DNA of 64,000 bases, from positions 460,141,376-460,205,375 of the forward strand of contig NC_134710.1 of NCBI RefSeq assembly GCF_043290135.1, in the 5' to 3' direction. Positions 34,314-45,559 of the stretch are shown piece after piece (positions within the stretch are counted from its first letter, which is position 1; each line of letters begins with the position of its first letter). Source of the stretch: Rhipicephalus microplus (lineage: Eukaryota > Arthropoda > Arachnida > Ixodida > Ixodidae). The position numbers were made by a program, and so were the translations under genes. The notes under the pieces are model-generated. The model saw nothing but the letters and a program-made list of their open reading frames with translations. It did not search any database and was not told where the DNA came from.

Positions 34314-34746
34314 GCATCGCCGCTATAACAGGATATAACTACCCAAGGTTGGGTAACTACACAGGGGTAACCTTCCCCGCCAGAAAATATTGAACTAAAC
34401 GGAAAAGAGAAGATGACAGGACGGATAAAAAGTGAGAGATAAAGACGAAGATGTAGGTGGAGAGAGATTAGAAAAGGCGACTGCCGATTTCCCATGGGTG
34501 GGTCAGCCCAGGGGTTCCGTCTACGTGAGACCGGGGCCCAAATGGTTGTGTTGCCTCCGCCGGGGAGCCTTAAAGGTCCCATCCCCCGGCGTCGGCTCAA
34601 CCCCTAGGATTCCCTTTTCCGAGGACACGGCAAAGCCACGCACGGCTAGGCGTGGGAGGTAGTCGAAGTCCCCCCTCCCCCTGTTCGCTCGGGTCCGTCG
34701 TGACGCTACGCACCAAACGCCTGCTCCCACAGACGCCCCTGCGGGG

Positions 34747-34762
34747 GAAACATCAAAGTTTC
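34747..34762. repeat. Target-site duplication of LINE A (right)
   Basis: The perfect second copy of GAAACATCAAAGTTTC follows the element's 5' end (GCGGGG on the plus strand). Confidence 0.95.
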
Positions 34763-34960
34763 GTAAGTTGACCTGTCCCTGCGGCGTCTACTTGTGTCGA
34801 CGCCAGGCATACCGACTTCATGTAAGAAGCTGGTACAACGCCGAAAGATAGTAGCACCTGCATCACTGCCGTACGCCTCTGCACAGAACATCTAAAGTGT
34901 AGTTAAAAAATGAGGTGACCCTAAAGCTTTGTTTTTAAGAGTTGAACGCAATATCGACAT

Positions 34961-35054
34961 GATTGATTGAGTTGTGAGGTTTAACATCCCAAAACCACCA
35001 TTTGATTATGAGAGACGCCATAGTGGAGGGCTCCGGAAATTTTGACCACCTGGG
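34961..35054 (-). mobile_element. Ruka-like SINE, 5'-truncated, with target duplication
   Basis: Only the 3' ~94 bp are present (GATTGATTGAGTTGTGAGGT to TTTTGACCACCTGGG on the plus strand). A 15-bp direct repeat with one mismatch flanks it: ACGCAATATCGACAT (34946-34960) and ACGCAATAGCGACAT (35055-35069). It shows that headless copies arise at insertion, not by later loss. Confidence 0.92.
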
Positions 35055-35689
35055 ACGCAATAGCGACATCCTGTTCGTAGTGCGTAGTTCAAGGACTTAG
35101 TGCATGAAACCTGTTAGAATTTGCTATGCATCCACTACGTGGCCTTAAGAAAATAGGCGCAGTAGCGTGTGGGCTTTTTGCCGTGGGGTAACGGCTTTTA
35201 ACCTTAGAGCCACTATTGTATTCACATTCTGGCGCCCGTTGGCAATGGACGCGTGACCATGCATTATTGCTGCAATATTTATTGCTGCATTGTGAAGCAT
35301 ACATTCGGGGCGCGTGTGCTTGAAGCATGAAATCTACTTTCACTGCATTTAAAGCAGAAGTTCTTTTCAATTTTTTCACAGGATATTTTTTTGAAAGTCA
35401 GATTTAGTTTAGGATATTTGTATACTATTGACAGAACAATGTTAACCACTGCGCTTGTGAATAACCTTTTTCCCGAACCCATTAATCAAATGTCTTATTC
35501 GCTTTTGTCTGATCACGATGCATTATTTCGTGTACGTAGAATGTCGATAACTCCTTCAGTGAAAACATTTTTCTTTAAATTGCACACTTTCACTCTGCAA
35601 GTGAAAACGTAACTGACTGCAAAATTAATATATGTGCCCTGGACAGTGAATTACAATCTATGCAACCAACCTTACATTAGAACATAGTT

Positions 35690-36660
35690 TTCTTCATTGT
35701 AATGACATTTCATTTTTGGGACATTCTAAAAAGAAAAATGAGAAAAAAACTTCCAATTACAACTTATGGTATTAGGTTCCTCCCATCCAAAGGACCGACG
35801 CCTGAACCACCCAGGAGATTTCCGCTTATGGACTTTATATCCCTTCTACAAAACGAATGCTATCCTGTCGACTGCAACGGAAGACATTCTCGACAGCAGC
35901 AGATCTTCATGGCGCCAAAGAAGCTGTTTTTTTATATCTTGCGCCAAACGCCGAACCGATGGGTAATTTTCACCGACTCCAAAGGAGCACTACAGATATT
36001 GCTCAACCTCCCCAAGAAAACAAATTCTCACTCCATTTCATTCGACATAGCATACCTACATTCACCTGGCCGTGACCGCAGAGAACTATCACATTTCAGT
36101 GGATACTGGCTCATTGTGGAATTTGCGCCAACCAAAAAGCAGATGAAGCAGCACGGAAGGGTGTTCGACACCACAATTACAGACGAACTTATTTCACTAA
36201 ATTAGATGCAGCTCACATGACCAAAACACTTGCGATTGAAGAAAGTAAGAGACTCTGGAACCTTCCGACACACCATTGTGCCTTCCTTCACTCAATGGAC
36301 CTTTATCTGAGAACAAGACCCTCATTGAAAATTCCTCGCCATCTTGAAACGCTATACCATCGTCTGCATCTAAACAGTGCCTATTTTAACAGCCTACGGT
36401 ACCGCTTCGGTCAGTCAGCGCGTCTGTATTGCAACAATTGTCGCTGTATCGAATCTGTGGAACACATATTGTATGAGTGTAGAGCGTAAGCTGAGGAGCG
36501 TGCGCTTTATGAACATTGCATGCATTCTATAACCGAGAGAACTTTCTCTCTAGACTGTGTATTGGGACCTTTAGGCTGGCCCACTTTACGTAGGCATGCT
36601 ATGAAACTTTTGTTTGCGTACTTGGACAGCGTCGGTGAGCTAGACAAGCTGTAGATGTAG
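35690..36660 (+). pseudogene. LINE C-terminal relic: RNase H and Cys/His region
   Basis: On the plus strand, frames read NRWVIFTDSKGALQILLNL (third RNase H Asp box), then FQWILAHCGICANQKADEAA in a shifted frame (last Asp box), then SKRLWN and CNNCRCIESVEHILYECRA (C-x2-C...H-x4-C). After a stop comes LGPLGWPTLRRHAMKLL and SVGELDKL, which is the usual end of such proteins. The sequence belongs to an RNase H-bearing LINE lineage different from A-D and related to the relic at 15.6-16.4 kb. RT and endonuclease are absent, so this is a 5'-truncated insertion. Confidence 0.8.
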
Positions 36661-37537
36661 CTTGACACCCCGAAAAACTTAACACACGTCCTCGTTCAAT
36701 GATCAAAGAAGTGGCTTTTTCACTTTTTTTAACCTATAATTTATGCTTACAATTTCTTTTTTTCTCTCTATTTTCTTATTTGTACTTGCAATCCTCAATC
36801 CCCTTCCCTACGAAGAGTAGCAAGTCAGCGAATTTTACATGCCGGCTAAATTCTCTGCATTTCAATTGTTTTCTCTCTCTCTCATCAAAAAAGAGCCTGA
36901 CTGACAGTACTCCATATGACCTGCTTATCTTGTAACGACTCTATTCACTACGGAAAAGCCACATTGTTGATTGATACGTCGTGCCACCACGGTCGACGAG
37001 ATTCGTCTTCAGAGAAGCAGCTGTTCAAGTGTGCAGTGTTGTCGTGACCCCGTTCAGGAGTGGCTTTCTCTTTCGGACACTTGTGTATGTTTGCCTGACC
37101 TCGGATGAAGTATGCTACGCGTAGTTCACAATTACTGATGATGACTTCATGCATTGAAGAAAAAAAGCAGAGGAATGGTCGTGTGGCAAAGCTAATGCCA
37201 CCACAGTAATTATCGTTAGGTCGACGTCTCAGATGCTTAAGTTCATCTGCTTGATTCTCGCTTTTTTCTCTGCATAAATGAATAGTGTTTTGATATACGA
37301 TGGTTGAATTTTCATTTTACATTTTTACTTAGAGAGAACAGTCCCTCCAGGTGCTCATGGAAGAAAGGTCTTGGGAAGCTTTCCTTCGAGTACTTTTTCT
37401 GCCAGCCACATACGCAAAGGAGAATTCAGTTATGAAAGAATACGTTCTCAGTGTAGGGTAATCTAAAGCCTCTTCTCAGTATTTAAATTATCACATTATT
37501 CATTTATTCTGTATAAGATTTTTAATGCGTTTTCATT

Positions 37538-37575
37538 CCGTGTTGGTTAGGGTTTTCTTACCCTAACCAACACGG
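37538..37575. repeat. Perfect 16-bp hairpin at the LINE 5' junction
   Basis: CCGTGTTGGTTAGGGT (37538-37553) and its exact reverse complement (37560-37575) are separated by TTTCTT. The right arm is LINE coding sequence (the P-N-Q-H-G segment), so the left arm is an inverted copy of the element's own truncated 5' end. Confidence 0.95.
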
Positions 37576-38800
37576 ATTCCAAAAAGCACTTTTATGCGAT
37601 ACTCAGCTTGCATTATTCATCCATGACTTAAGCGCAAGTGTAGACCTTTACATACCAAATGACGCCATTTTTATAGATTTCAAGAAAGCCTTTGACAAAG
37701 TTCCCCACAACCGCCTTCTACTAAAACTTTCATTTAAACCTTAACCAACTTGTCTACAATTGGGAGAAATACTTTCTTGCTAACCGTCAGCAATTCGTAG
37801 AAGCTAATGATACGTCTTCATCCCTTTATAACGTCATTTCCTGTGTACCACAGGGAACAGTTCTGGGTCCTCTCCTCTTCCTAATTTAGATAAATGACTT
37901 ACCCGATAATATTTCATCTAACATTCGCCTCTTTGCTGATGACTGTGTATTATACCGACCCATTACTAACGTTTCAGATAGAGTTACCCTCAAGCGCGAA
38001 ATACTAAAACTTGGCGAGTGGCACAGTAAATGGCTCAAGGTTTTAAATACTGATAAAACTGCACTTGTTTCATTCCGCAGATGCCAGAACTTTGCTACTG
38101 CTAACTATTTATTAATGACTGCACAGCTTCTTCCCTCAGCTGTATTAAATACCTTGGCGCTAACATTTCAAAGAATCTGAACTGGTCTTCTTATGTAAGT
38201 AAAATAGCTAACAATGCTAAGAAAACTCTTCGTTACTTTCGTCGTAACATACATCTTGCACCTTCTTCAGTAAAAGTATTAGCCTACAGAACTGATTCGC
38301 CCTAAACTTGAATACGCATCCCCCATTTGGGACCCACCAAAAAGTAACCTAAGTAAATCCATTGAACTAGTTCAAAACCGTGCAGTTAGATTCATTTATT
38401 CTGACGACTCATACCACAACAGTGTTACTACCCTTAAAAGTAAAGCACGACTACCTAACCTTGACCTACGTCCTAAGATTTCTAGACCCTCATTGCACCA
38501 CAAAATGTATCATGCGTTTCATCATAGCTCCCCTATTCAGCCAGCCCATCGGACTTCAACTTGCACCAGTCACCACAAGGCCGTGTACCCCCTCCTTCTT
38601 GCACTACAGCCTACCTTCATTCCTTCTTCCCCCAGGCAGCCAGGGATTGGAACAATCTTCCCTCAAGTGTCATCGACCATTCTAACACAGATACATTTAG
38701 GAATGCCATAGAATCTGTGTTTTACTAAATCGTCTACTCCCTCATGTAAAGCCCTCTTTGAGGGCCTTTGAGGTATAATAAATATATAAATAAATAAATA
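37538..38800 (+). mobile_element. CR1/L2-type LINE, 5'-truncated
   Basis: The plus strand encodes a non-LTR RT. NQHGFQKALLCDTQLALF opens it, followed by IPNDAIFIDFKKAFDKVPHN, then CVPQGTVLGPLLFLI (stop in place of the expected Tyr) and NIRLFADDCVLYRPI with an intact FADD. Thumb text such as IKYLGANISKNLNWSS follows. The 3' end is a run of AAAT units near 38783-38809. Stops at about 37742 and 37888, and later shifts, inactivate it. No RNase H is present, in keeping with the CR1/L2 group; the exact clade is not certain. A foldback sits at the 5' junction. Confidence 0.82.
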
Positions 38801-38809
38801 AATAAATAA

Positions 38810-39930
38810 TATAATCGCTCGCATTGAGCCTCTGTGTTATCAAAGTGAGGTTCAAGTCTTTTTACGGAAAAAAACTGATTTAGCTGCAGATGACGTGAGT
38901 TACCACCTTACCTAGCCGCAGACTACCGATGTGCTCTAGCAGTCATGATTGGGAGGACGCTTTCAATCATTTTTAGTGGTCAGCGACGCTTTTCCAACAC
39001 AGAGTTTGGGTGTCCCATGAGGCAAATGATTGATAATTTGAAGTAGTCTCCAAGACAGCTGTCACACATGGGTGACAATGCACTTAAGTCTAAGCACAGA
39101 GGACAGCATTTTCCCCCCCCCGACAAAAATTAAACCCTAAGCGCGAGGATTCGCACTCACGGCCTCGCGGCAAGCAGTGCCACACTGTGGCAAAAAAGCC
39201 AACGTAATGCGTCTACTTCATCACTGAATGAAATGGAATGCGATTTCTTTTTCATATATTGTATCTATGCACATCTTCCGTGGGCGGCAAACATAGGTTT
39301 CGTGAGAATCGTCACGTTTACTTACACCATAGATCTCGAGGTAGCCATTGACGATAGTTTTCAGGTTGAAATACAAGGTTTCCTTCATCCACCGGGCACC
39401 ATAACGGTGGTTTGGGCGTGGAATGAAGTAGGGGTCTGCAAAATACGTCAATGTGCTAAATTAATTAGGCATATCGGCCCATCAAGGAACCAACTTTATT
39501 TGTGTCAATTTTGCAAAGAGAAGAGTGGCAAAAAAAGCTGTCTTCCGACTTCTTGATGAGCTCGCCACCCTCTATTTACAAGGGCTCACGGCAGCCCAGC
39601 TACTGTTTGGTTTACACATATTTGAAAAAAGAAATCAGAAAAAAATGACATCTTTGCAAATAACAGTACATCATTTAGAAAGAAAGGCCTGAACAACAGA
39701 AAAGCAACAAGCGCAAAAGATAGTAATAAAATATTTTACAAAATATGCATAACAACTACTAGCCTTTACAAAGTTTAAGCATAACTTGCCTCATGAACAA
39801 CAATACAGATCCATATTAGTTAACGTGTTGTGATTGACAAGGAAAGATAAGGTATGGCACATTCGTTGCATCAATAAAGCATTTTCGCACATCACACTTC
39901 AATTTTTTATTTTGTTTGTTTGGTCGAACG
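38810..39930. other. No recognisable gene
   Basis: There are short frames only. A C10 run lies near 39112-39121, next to a tRNA-like fragment described separately. Confidence 0.4.
39105..39195 (-). repeat. Possible tRNA-derived SINE head
   Basis: The minus strand reads CACAGTGTGGCACTGCTTGC followed by CGCGAGGCCGTGAGTGCGAATCC. The last part is a plausible B-box, followed by a T-rich and G-run tail. The A-box is weak. It could be a third SINE family or a decayed tRNA pseudogene. Confidence 0.35.
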
Positions 39931-39933
39931 CCC

Positions 39934-39935
<2 letters not shown>

Positions 39936-40000
<65 letters not shown>

Positions 40001-40004
40001 TATT
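39936..40004. repeat. (AT)n microsatellite
   Basis: This is about 69 bp of alternating A and T with one interruption (C at 39995). Open frames through it read (IY)n and are artefacts. Confidence 0.98.
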
Positions 40005-40324
40005 TACTGGAAAAAAATCACTGTACAGTGAACACGGACTCGTACTTACGGCAACACTTTTTAGGTAATGCGAGGTGTCAAGCTACAGATTACTCTTTAT
40101 TCACGTTTTCGTCACAGTGCCCTTTCCCACAAAAACAAATTGTAACATCTGAGGCGGTGTTACAAGAAAAGCTTGTCAACCTTGATAACATTCACGTCAA
40201 CAGTCACAGTTTTCGCGGTATTTGTATAGGCTAAGTTGGAAAAGAAATAATCAGGATAAGTATGCAATAAGGTACTTTCAGCGCACCGGAATCAGTAGAA
40301 TGATGGCTTTTTGATGAAAATTAG

Positions 40325-40450
40325 TTTTAAATTTTCCTGTGTTTAATAACGTAAGAAGAAAAAACAGCCCGACGGTCTGACGCGGATTCAAACCTACCAC
40401 ACTTGATTCTACGGGTAATAGCATAAAATTCTACCATAACATTGCTAAGC
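40325..40450 (-). repeat. Possible tRNA-derived SINE
   Basis: In minus sense ATGGTAGAATTTTATGCTAT (A-box-like TGGTAGAATTT) is followed by GTAGGTTTGAATCCGCGTCA, a good B-box (GGTTTGAATCC). A T-rich stretch and TTATTAAACACAGGAAAATT follow. The head differs from Ruka and from the CCACCATG SINE. Only one copy is seen, so a family cannot be shown. Confidence 0.42.
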
Positions 40451-40459
40451 TCCGGCGCA

Positions 40460-41560
40460 TTTATACACGATAATCTGGTTATCAGTATTTCAGGTGTAAC
40501 TATTAGTTGGATTTGAAGGCTTAGGTGAAATATAAATGTAAGCTTTTCATAGCTGTAATTGTGTATTCCTGCAGGGATAACAATGTAGTTTAAATTTCTG
40601 AACACAAAGCAACGCGCCCTACAGAAGCAACACGCCTTACTGTTTTTTTCTCTTTCTTTTAGTAATGGAAGCGTGTTACGTTTTTTGTGTGTGTTTGCGA
40701 TCTTGTTTATGCCAAGAAGGGCAATAGCGCGTCGTTTTTTTACCGGAACGTGTGCGTATAATTAGTTCACTTTGTAATACTTGTAGCTGTGCGCTGGACC
40801 GGATAACTATTGACTCTGTACAGGATTCTGCGAGTGATGCCAGCTTTACCGGTAGGTGACGAACGTGTATTTTCTGCTATAATTTTGTATAGTGTGATCC
40901 ACTTCATTGATGCTAACTCCTGATTAAGACAATGAGCCTATCCGAAAAATACATTTCATTTTCTCCCCCTTAAACGAAAATATGAAGCTCGCAAAGGTAG
41001 CATTGTTTCCCACTTATAGAATCGGATATCGAATACCTGAAGAATGTATCACCTACAAGGCGTTGGAGCAAAACTTCAGTTATGCGAGTTTTACAGTTCC
41101 ATTGTGAAATTTGATATACAAACGGGGTTTGAGGAGTTCGTTTGCGCGCAATTCTCATTTCGGAGCGCGACTAGCTTTGGCGTTTTAAAAGAAACTGTCG
41201 TGTAAGTACACTGTGGCAGATTTTAGGAAGGTTGTTGATAAAATTCTGCTCCTGTGACTTTTGCCACAACAGCTCTGCCATCAATTACCTGCTTGGTGAA
41301 TTAGATACCTTTTGATCAATCTTTGACATCACAGGTGTTAAAATACTGGGCCTGCAAACAAAGACCCAAAGGAGAAGTCATGAAGACGTGGACACCGACT
41401 GATAACTTTAGGGGCGCAAATACAAAAGAAAAAGCGAGACAGGAAATCATCGACGCCGAGGTAGGGAAGTGGCAATACATATTCAAGAAAATTGTTTGGC
41501 CTGCACAGTTTCAGGTATGATATCCGGAAATCATGGGGAAGGTCGTTGAACTGGACAAAA
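40460..41560. other. No recognisable gene
   Basis: Short frames only. A pyrimidine tract ending in TTTTAG at 40641-40662 would make a good splice acceptor, but no convincing exon follows. A 65-codon frame at 41323-41520 shows no motif. Confidence 0.35.
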
Positions 41561-41569
41561 ACTAAATTT

Positions 41570-42035
41570 GCCTCTGGACGTGCCTTTCAAGATAAATGGC
41601 GTCGAGTAATAGAAGGCGCCTTAACATAGACGTTCCTGAGCCTGAGGATGAAAGCTTGCTATTCAAGGTGAAGAAATTGCACAACGGTTTAACATGGAGT
41701 GCTTATCGGAACGTAATGTTGTAGTTATGCACGAACACACTTCAACTTACACTTTCCACTTACACTTTCCAACTGCGTTGGGAGAAACCAGCGGCATTAT
41801 TATGCGTTTCGTGCATCAGGGGCTACGCAATGCTTGTCTGGCCAAGCAGCGATCACTGACAGATAGTTCGCTGAAATTCTCCATCGCCGAGAGCATGACA
41901 ACTCTATTCAGAAATCTTCTGTCTGCAGCTAAAGAATGAGTGCAACATTCTGGATACAAGTACGCATGGCATACAAACGAGCATGTCCTTGTGCGCAAAG
42001 AAATTGTACCCCTGGAGTAGTCATTAAGCACGAGG
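41570..42035 (+). pseudogene. LINE ORF1-like relic
   Basis: Plus-strand frames read RRRLNIDVPEPEDESLLFKV near the start, then GETSGIIMRFVHQGLRNACL and SLKFSIAESMTTLFRNLLSA, then GYKYAWHTNEHVLVRKE. The order and spacing resemble ORF1 proteins of non-LTR elements: an RRM-like core with the I-I-(V/M)-R-F strand, the I-A-E helix, and the final Y-A-W...(I/L)-V-R-K strand. Frame changes near 41690 and a stop at 41938 show it is not functional. The parent clade is not clear. Confidence 0.5.
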
Positions 42036-42039
42036 GTGA

Positions 42040-42905
42040 GGTGTCCAAACTTAGTGTTTTCTTTCCAAGGTTCCTTGCGGCTGTTTTTTCGGCAGCAACA
42101 TAAATCACCTAGGGCTGTTCTTAAACAAGCATGGTTTGCCCACGTTGAAACGACACAAAAGGAATATAGCTTTATTAATATCAACGGTCATTCAGTCTCC
42201 TAAAAATAGTTGAATGGAAAAGCGTCTTGGGGTCACGTAAGCTGTGTCACGTCGTAATGATAATTGAAACCTGTTATATAAATAACGGTCACATCTTGCA
42301 GCTTCCTCACAAGAAAACATTATACCTGAATAGGTTATAAGGACACGAGGCAGGCGTTTCCTTAGTAATGTCGTAGCACAGGCTTTGTGACACTTGATTT
42401 TTGGCAAATGGCGCGGAATATTAGGAACTGGCGTGTGTTCAAAGAAAGAAATACATTTTTTCTTGTATGCTACCACCCTACTCATAGTGTTCATGGCCAT
42501 TTCCTTGATTTCTTTGATCAAGTGTTTTCGTTTGGAAAGAAAAACCGCGTTAGCTTGATTACTGGGTGAAATATTAATATAGATATTGGCTCGGATAGAA
42601 CACGACAGCCTCATTTGGAAAAAGTAATAACCTTGCACGCTTTTATTAATTCCCTGTAGCACTAGAGAAATAGTAAATACAGAAACTATTCTGTTGTATT
42701 TGGAACATCCAGTAACAATGTATCCGATGCCTTACCATCATCTTCTTTATTTCCTGATCCCATGCGCTCATTCTCATCTTTCCCATATATAACACTTCGC
42801 CATCTCGTTAAAAAATGTCGCTTGCGTAGCTCGTAGTGTTTTAATAGAGTTTTTTTTTCTCGTGGGTTCTGTGATGGCTGGCCGGACATTTTGTTCTATA
42901 GTGAA
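42040..42905. other. No recognisable gene
   Basis: The stretch is AT-rich. A minus-strand frame of 156 codons (42192-42662) has no domain and is rich in low-frequency residues; I treat it as chance. Confidence 0.35.
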
Positions 42906-42906
42906 T

Positions 42907-43040
42907 ATGGTTCCGACTGCAGTAAAGATGGCTCCGGCTGCAGTAAAGATGGTTCCGACTGCAGTAAAGATGGTTCCGACTGCAGTAAAGATGGCGCCGA
43001 CTGCTGTAAAGATGGTTCCGACTGCTGTAAAAATGGTTCG
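42907..43040. repeat. 21-bp tandem repeat, six full units
   Basis: ATGGTTCCGACTGCAGTAAA plus G recurs at 42907, 42928, 42949, 42970, 42991 and 43012, with a partial unit at 43033. Units differ by one to three bases. Because 21 is divisible by three, two plus-strand frames stay open and give heptapeptide repeats (K-D-G-S-D-C-S or V-K-M-V-P-T-A). Confidence 0.97.
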
Positions 43041-43138
43041 CCTGTTTGGGCCCCTTGCCGTGGCATAGGTGGACAGTCGTCGTGTTGTTCTATCGCAGGT
43101 GCGCTCCTATGAAAAAGTTTGTCCGATGAGGGCAGATT

Positions 43139-44480
43139 TCAATTCGGAATTCCAGGTCGACTACTTGTCACCTTCTCCACGCCTTCTGGGTGTACTGCTT
43201 GAAATTTGGCTGAGTTCAATAGACGACCGTCTTTGAAAAGAAATGAGGCTGGGCCTCGTCGCTCAATGATTTTTTTCGGTTCCGAAAAGTGCGAGAATAT
43301 TTTCCCGTGAACAAATGAATTTCTCACACGGTCGTAGTCGCCGATGGCAAAGTTTCTGGTCCGAGCTCCAAGAGGACAGTCAGTGTAAAGTTTGGAAAAA
43401 ACTTGCTTTTGTTGGATACGCTGACGCAGCCGTTTCCTTGTTTCTACTGAATTTTCGTTAAATAACGAATCGGGTAATTCAACAACGCTTAAGCGCGTTC
43501 GCGGCAATCGTCCGCGCAGGAGAACGGCGAGTGACACCCGTTGTGGCATGAGGTGTGCGACACGGATATTGCGACACGGATATCAAGACCCTCGTATACT
43601 GCCATCTGGAAAAATGACTTGGGGGCTCTGTTGAACCTTTCTACAAGACCGTTTGCTTGTGTGTAGTGCACAGAAGAAAAGATATGGCGTATGCCACTTT
43701 CCCGTAAGAACTCAAACTCAGCTGATGCTGAATTGTGATCCGTGATCCGAAGCTACTTCATTCGGGTAGCCATAACGAACAAACACTTGTAACAGCCAGT
43801 TCTTGACCATCGTCGTAGAAACCTGTCTAGAAAAAAACTTCTCGCCCTTTGCTGTGATAGTCATTAAGCGTCACCACATAACGGCAATTGATGGCAGCTT
43901 GCTGAAAGGGGCCAATAATATCAATGGCAATTTTCCGTAAAGGCTTGATAATCATTAATATGTGGGGTTTAACGTCCCAAAACCACCATATGGTTACGAG
44001 AGACACCGTAGTGGAGGGCTCCGGAAATTTCGACCGCCTGGGGTTCTGTAACCGGCACCACCCAAAGCTGAGCACACGGGCCTACAACATTTGCGCCTTC
44101 AACAGACATGCAGCCGCCGCAACCGGGATTTGATCCCGCAAACTGTGGGTCAGCAGCCGAGTACCTTAGCCAATAGACCACAGCGGCGGGTCTCCCAAGG
44201 CTTGTCAGGGTAAGTTGCTGGCCGCATAGGCTATGCAGTTTGTCACATGACTGGCAAAAAAGACACGTATCAACCAGTTTTTCTACATGGCCATCCATTA
44301 GAGGCCACCAGTAGAACTCTTGCAGTCTACTTATCGTATGACTGATCCCCGGATGTTATTCATGGGCGACTTCCATCAAATTACGAGTAAGGCTACTTGG
44401 AACTACAATCCTTTCACCATGGTCAAGCCAGTCGTAAACAATGAATAGTTTTACGCGCACATGGAAGTGTGGCATCAGCA
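43139..44480 (-). pseudogene. Second gypsy element: integrase, broken
   Basis: Minus-strand frames give a retroviral-type integrase in pieces. The finger reads RLQEFYWWPLMDGHVEKLV then CLFCQSCDKL (44220-44340). The core has IAIDIIGPFQQA (first Asp), TDHNSASAEFEF (second Asp) and QANGLVERFNRAPKSFF (catalytic Glu). A long C-terminal piece (43139-43549) ends near PGIPN. A Ruka SINE sits between finger and core, and frame changes occur near 43550 and 43760. The sequence is unlike the 20.7-26.0 kb element, so it is another gypsy lineage. Confidence 0.82.
43957..44190 (-). mobile_element. Ruka-like SINE inside the gypsy integrase
   Basis: This is a full-length minus-strand copy. It starts at ATATGTGGGGTTTAACGTCC on the plus strand and ends with the head complement AGACCACAGCGGCGGG. 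AAGGCTTG occurs on both sides (43940-43947 and 44198-44205), a likely target duplication slightly offset from the ends. It interrupts the integrase between zinc finger and catalytic core. Confidence 0.88.
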
Positions 44481-44534
44481 TCACTTCCAAATATTTTTTT
44501 TCTAAAGCCAAGATGACAAAACAAAGTTCACGAC

Positions 44535-45191
44535 CTATGTGATTATTTTCGCCGATGCAGTCACTGCTTGTAATTCAGCAATGGTTAGCACCGGAGAAAG
44601 AAGGCAAACAAATTGATCATTAGTGACCTGACCGGTTTCTTTAGGTAAAGACAGTCCAGAGAGTGCATCAGCCACCACATTATCACTTCCTTCGTGGTAC
44701 TCTACAGTGTACATGTAGCACAGCAGTCGCACTGACCAACGAGAAATGCGTAATGGCTACTGTACAACGCCCTTAGTAGACAACAAGGTAACAAGGGCAC
44801 TATGGTCAGTTCGCAGAACGAAAGGGCGATCCCAAAGGTACCCGTGTCAATGTTCGCAAGCCCAAACGTATGCTAAGGCTTTGCGTTCACCTGCAGAATA
44901 TTTTTGTTCTTGTGGGTTCAAAGTCTGGGAGGCAAAGGCAACCGTCTGTAGATTTCCCTTGCTGTCTTGTTGTAGCACAGTGCCTAGCCCATCTCCAGAG
45001 GCATCGGTCTTGATGACGGGAAGGTGTAGAACCTTGCAAGTTGTCAGCAGCGATTTCAAACGGACAAAACTTTCTTCGGCAGCTGACGTCCAAGCAAATG
45101 CGACATTGCCTCGAAGCAATGCCCGTAGAGGTTCTACAACATGCGAAAACATAGGACTTGAGATTATCGTAGCAGCAATTGTTATAGGCAC
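44535..45191 (-). pseudogene. Second gypsy element: RT end and RNase H
   Basis: The frame at 44847-45191 reads MFSHVVEPLRALLRGNVAFA (RT connection), VIKTDASGDGLGTVLQQD (RNase H Asp box) and AGERKALAYVWACEH (Glu box). The frame at 44535-44732 adds VEYHEGSDNVVADALSGL, the end of RNase H. The RT palm, protease and the link to gag are missing; a SINE lies in that gap. Confidence 0.82.
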
Positions 45192-45317
45192 CAGTTCTTT
45201 CCGTTTTAGAAATTTAGTAGCAGCTAAAGATCCCCTCTATACCGAGTACACAACATACAAATTTGAAGTTGAACGGTAGGATAGTGGGATTACTATTCAT
45301 TTTACAGTGAACTTGCA

Positions 45318-45548
45318 TATATCAGACATGGCGCAATAGTTAGTGTGTCCCGTTTGGAATCGAAAGGTTGCACGCTCAGATCCTTGTGGTCTCAATGCCA
45401 TTTCACGATCTACCATTGCCGTGGCACTCCAGCATCCACCATGCGTCACCATACACCATGTTCCACCAATAATTACAGTACAATATTCCACCACAATGGG
45501 GAATGGTGAAATCAATCATTCATATAGTGGACATTTCTTTCAATAGGG
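45318..45548 (+). mobile_element. tRNA-derived SINE, CCACCATG family, second copy
   Basis: The head is ATGGCGCAATAGTTAGTGTG with a B-box-like GCTCAGATCC. The middle shares GCCATTTCACGA, GCACTCCAGCATCCACCATG with the copy at 3490-3816, and the end has the TTTC-ATAGGG signature. Divergence between copies is high (roughly a third). It lies between the gag and pol remnants of the second gypsy element. Confidence 0.55.
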
Positions 45549-45559
45549 AAGGAGCGATT

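Larger units (their letters stand above)
29068..34746 (-). mobile_element. I-like LINE 'A', full length but mutated
   Basis: This 5,679-bp minus-strand element is bounded by a perfect 16-bp target duplication. Its sense strand starts CCCCGCAGGGGCG, exactly as LINE B does, which shows that both are full length. It ends with GCGCCATAAAGTGCCACACA followed by a short (ATC)n tail. The gene order is ORF1 (zinc knuckles), then ORF2 with EEP endonuclease, RT, RNase H and a C-terminal Cys/His region. An RNase H in ORF2 and multi-knuckle ORF1 are features of the I superfamily. Numerous frame changes make it inactive. Confidence 0.9.

Noticed and set aside
40641..40662. Splice acceptor (pyrimidine tract plus AG)
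   Set aside because: No coding exon follows and such tracts are common in AT-rich DNA.
42907..43040. CRISPR-like array
   Set aside because: The units are head to tail with no spacers. The sequence is eukaryotic.
42862..43112. Metallothionein-like Cys-rich peptide
   Set aside because: The Cys residues come from a 21-bp tandem repeat. No conserved metallothionein spacing, start context or neighbouring exon is seen.
44746..45279. 177-codon plus-strand open frame
   Set aside because: It is antisense to the gypsy RNase H/RT reading on the minus strand, which carries clear motifs.
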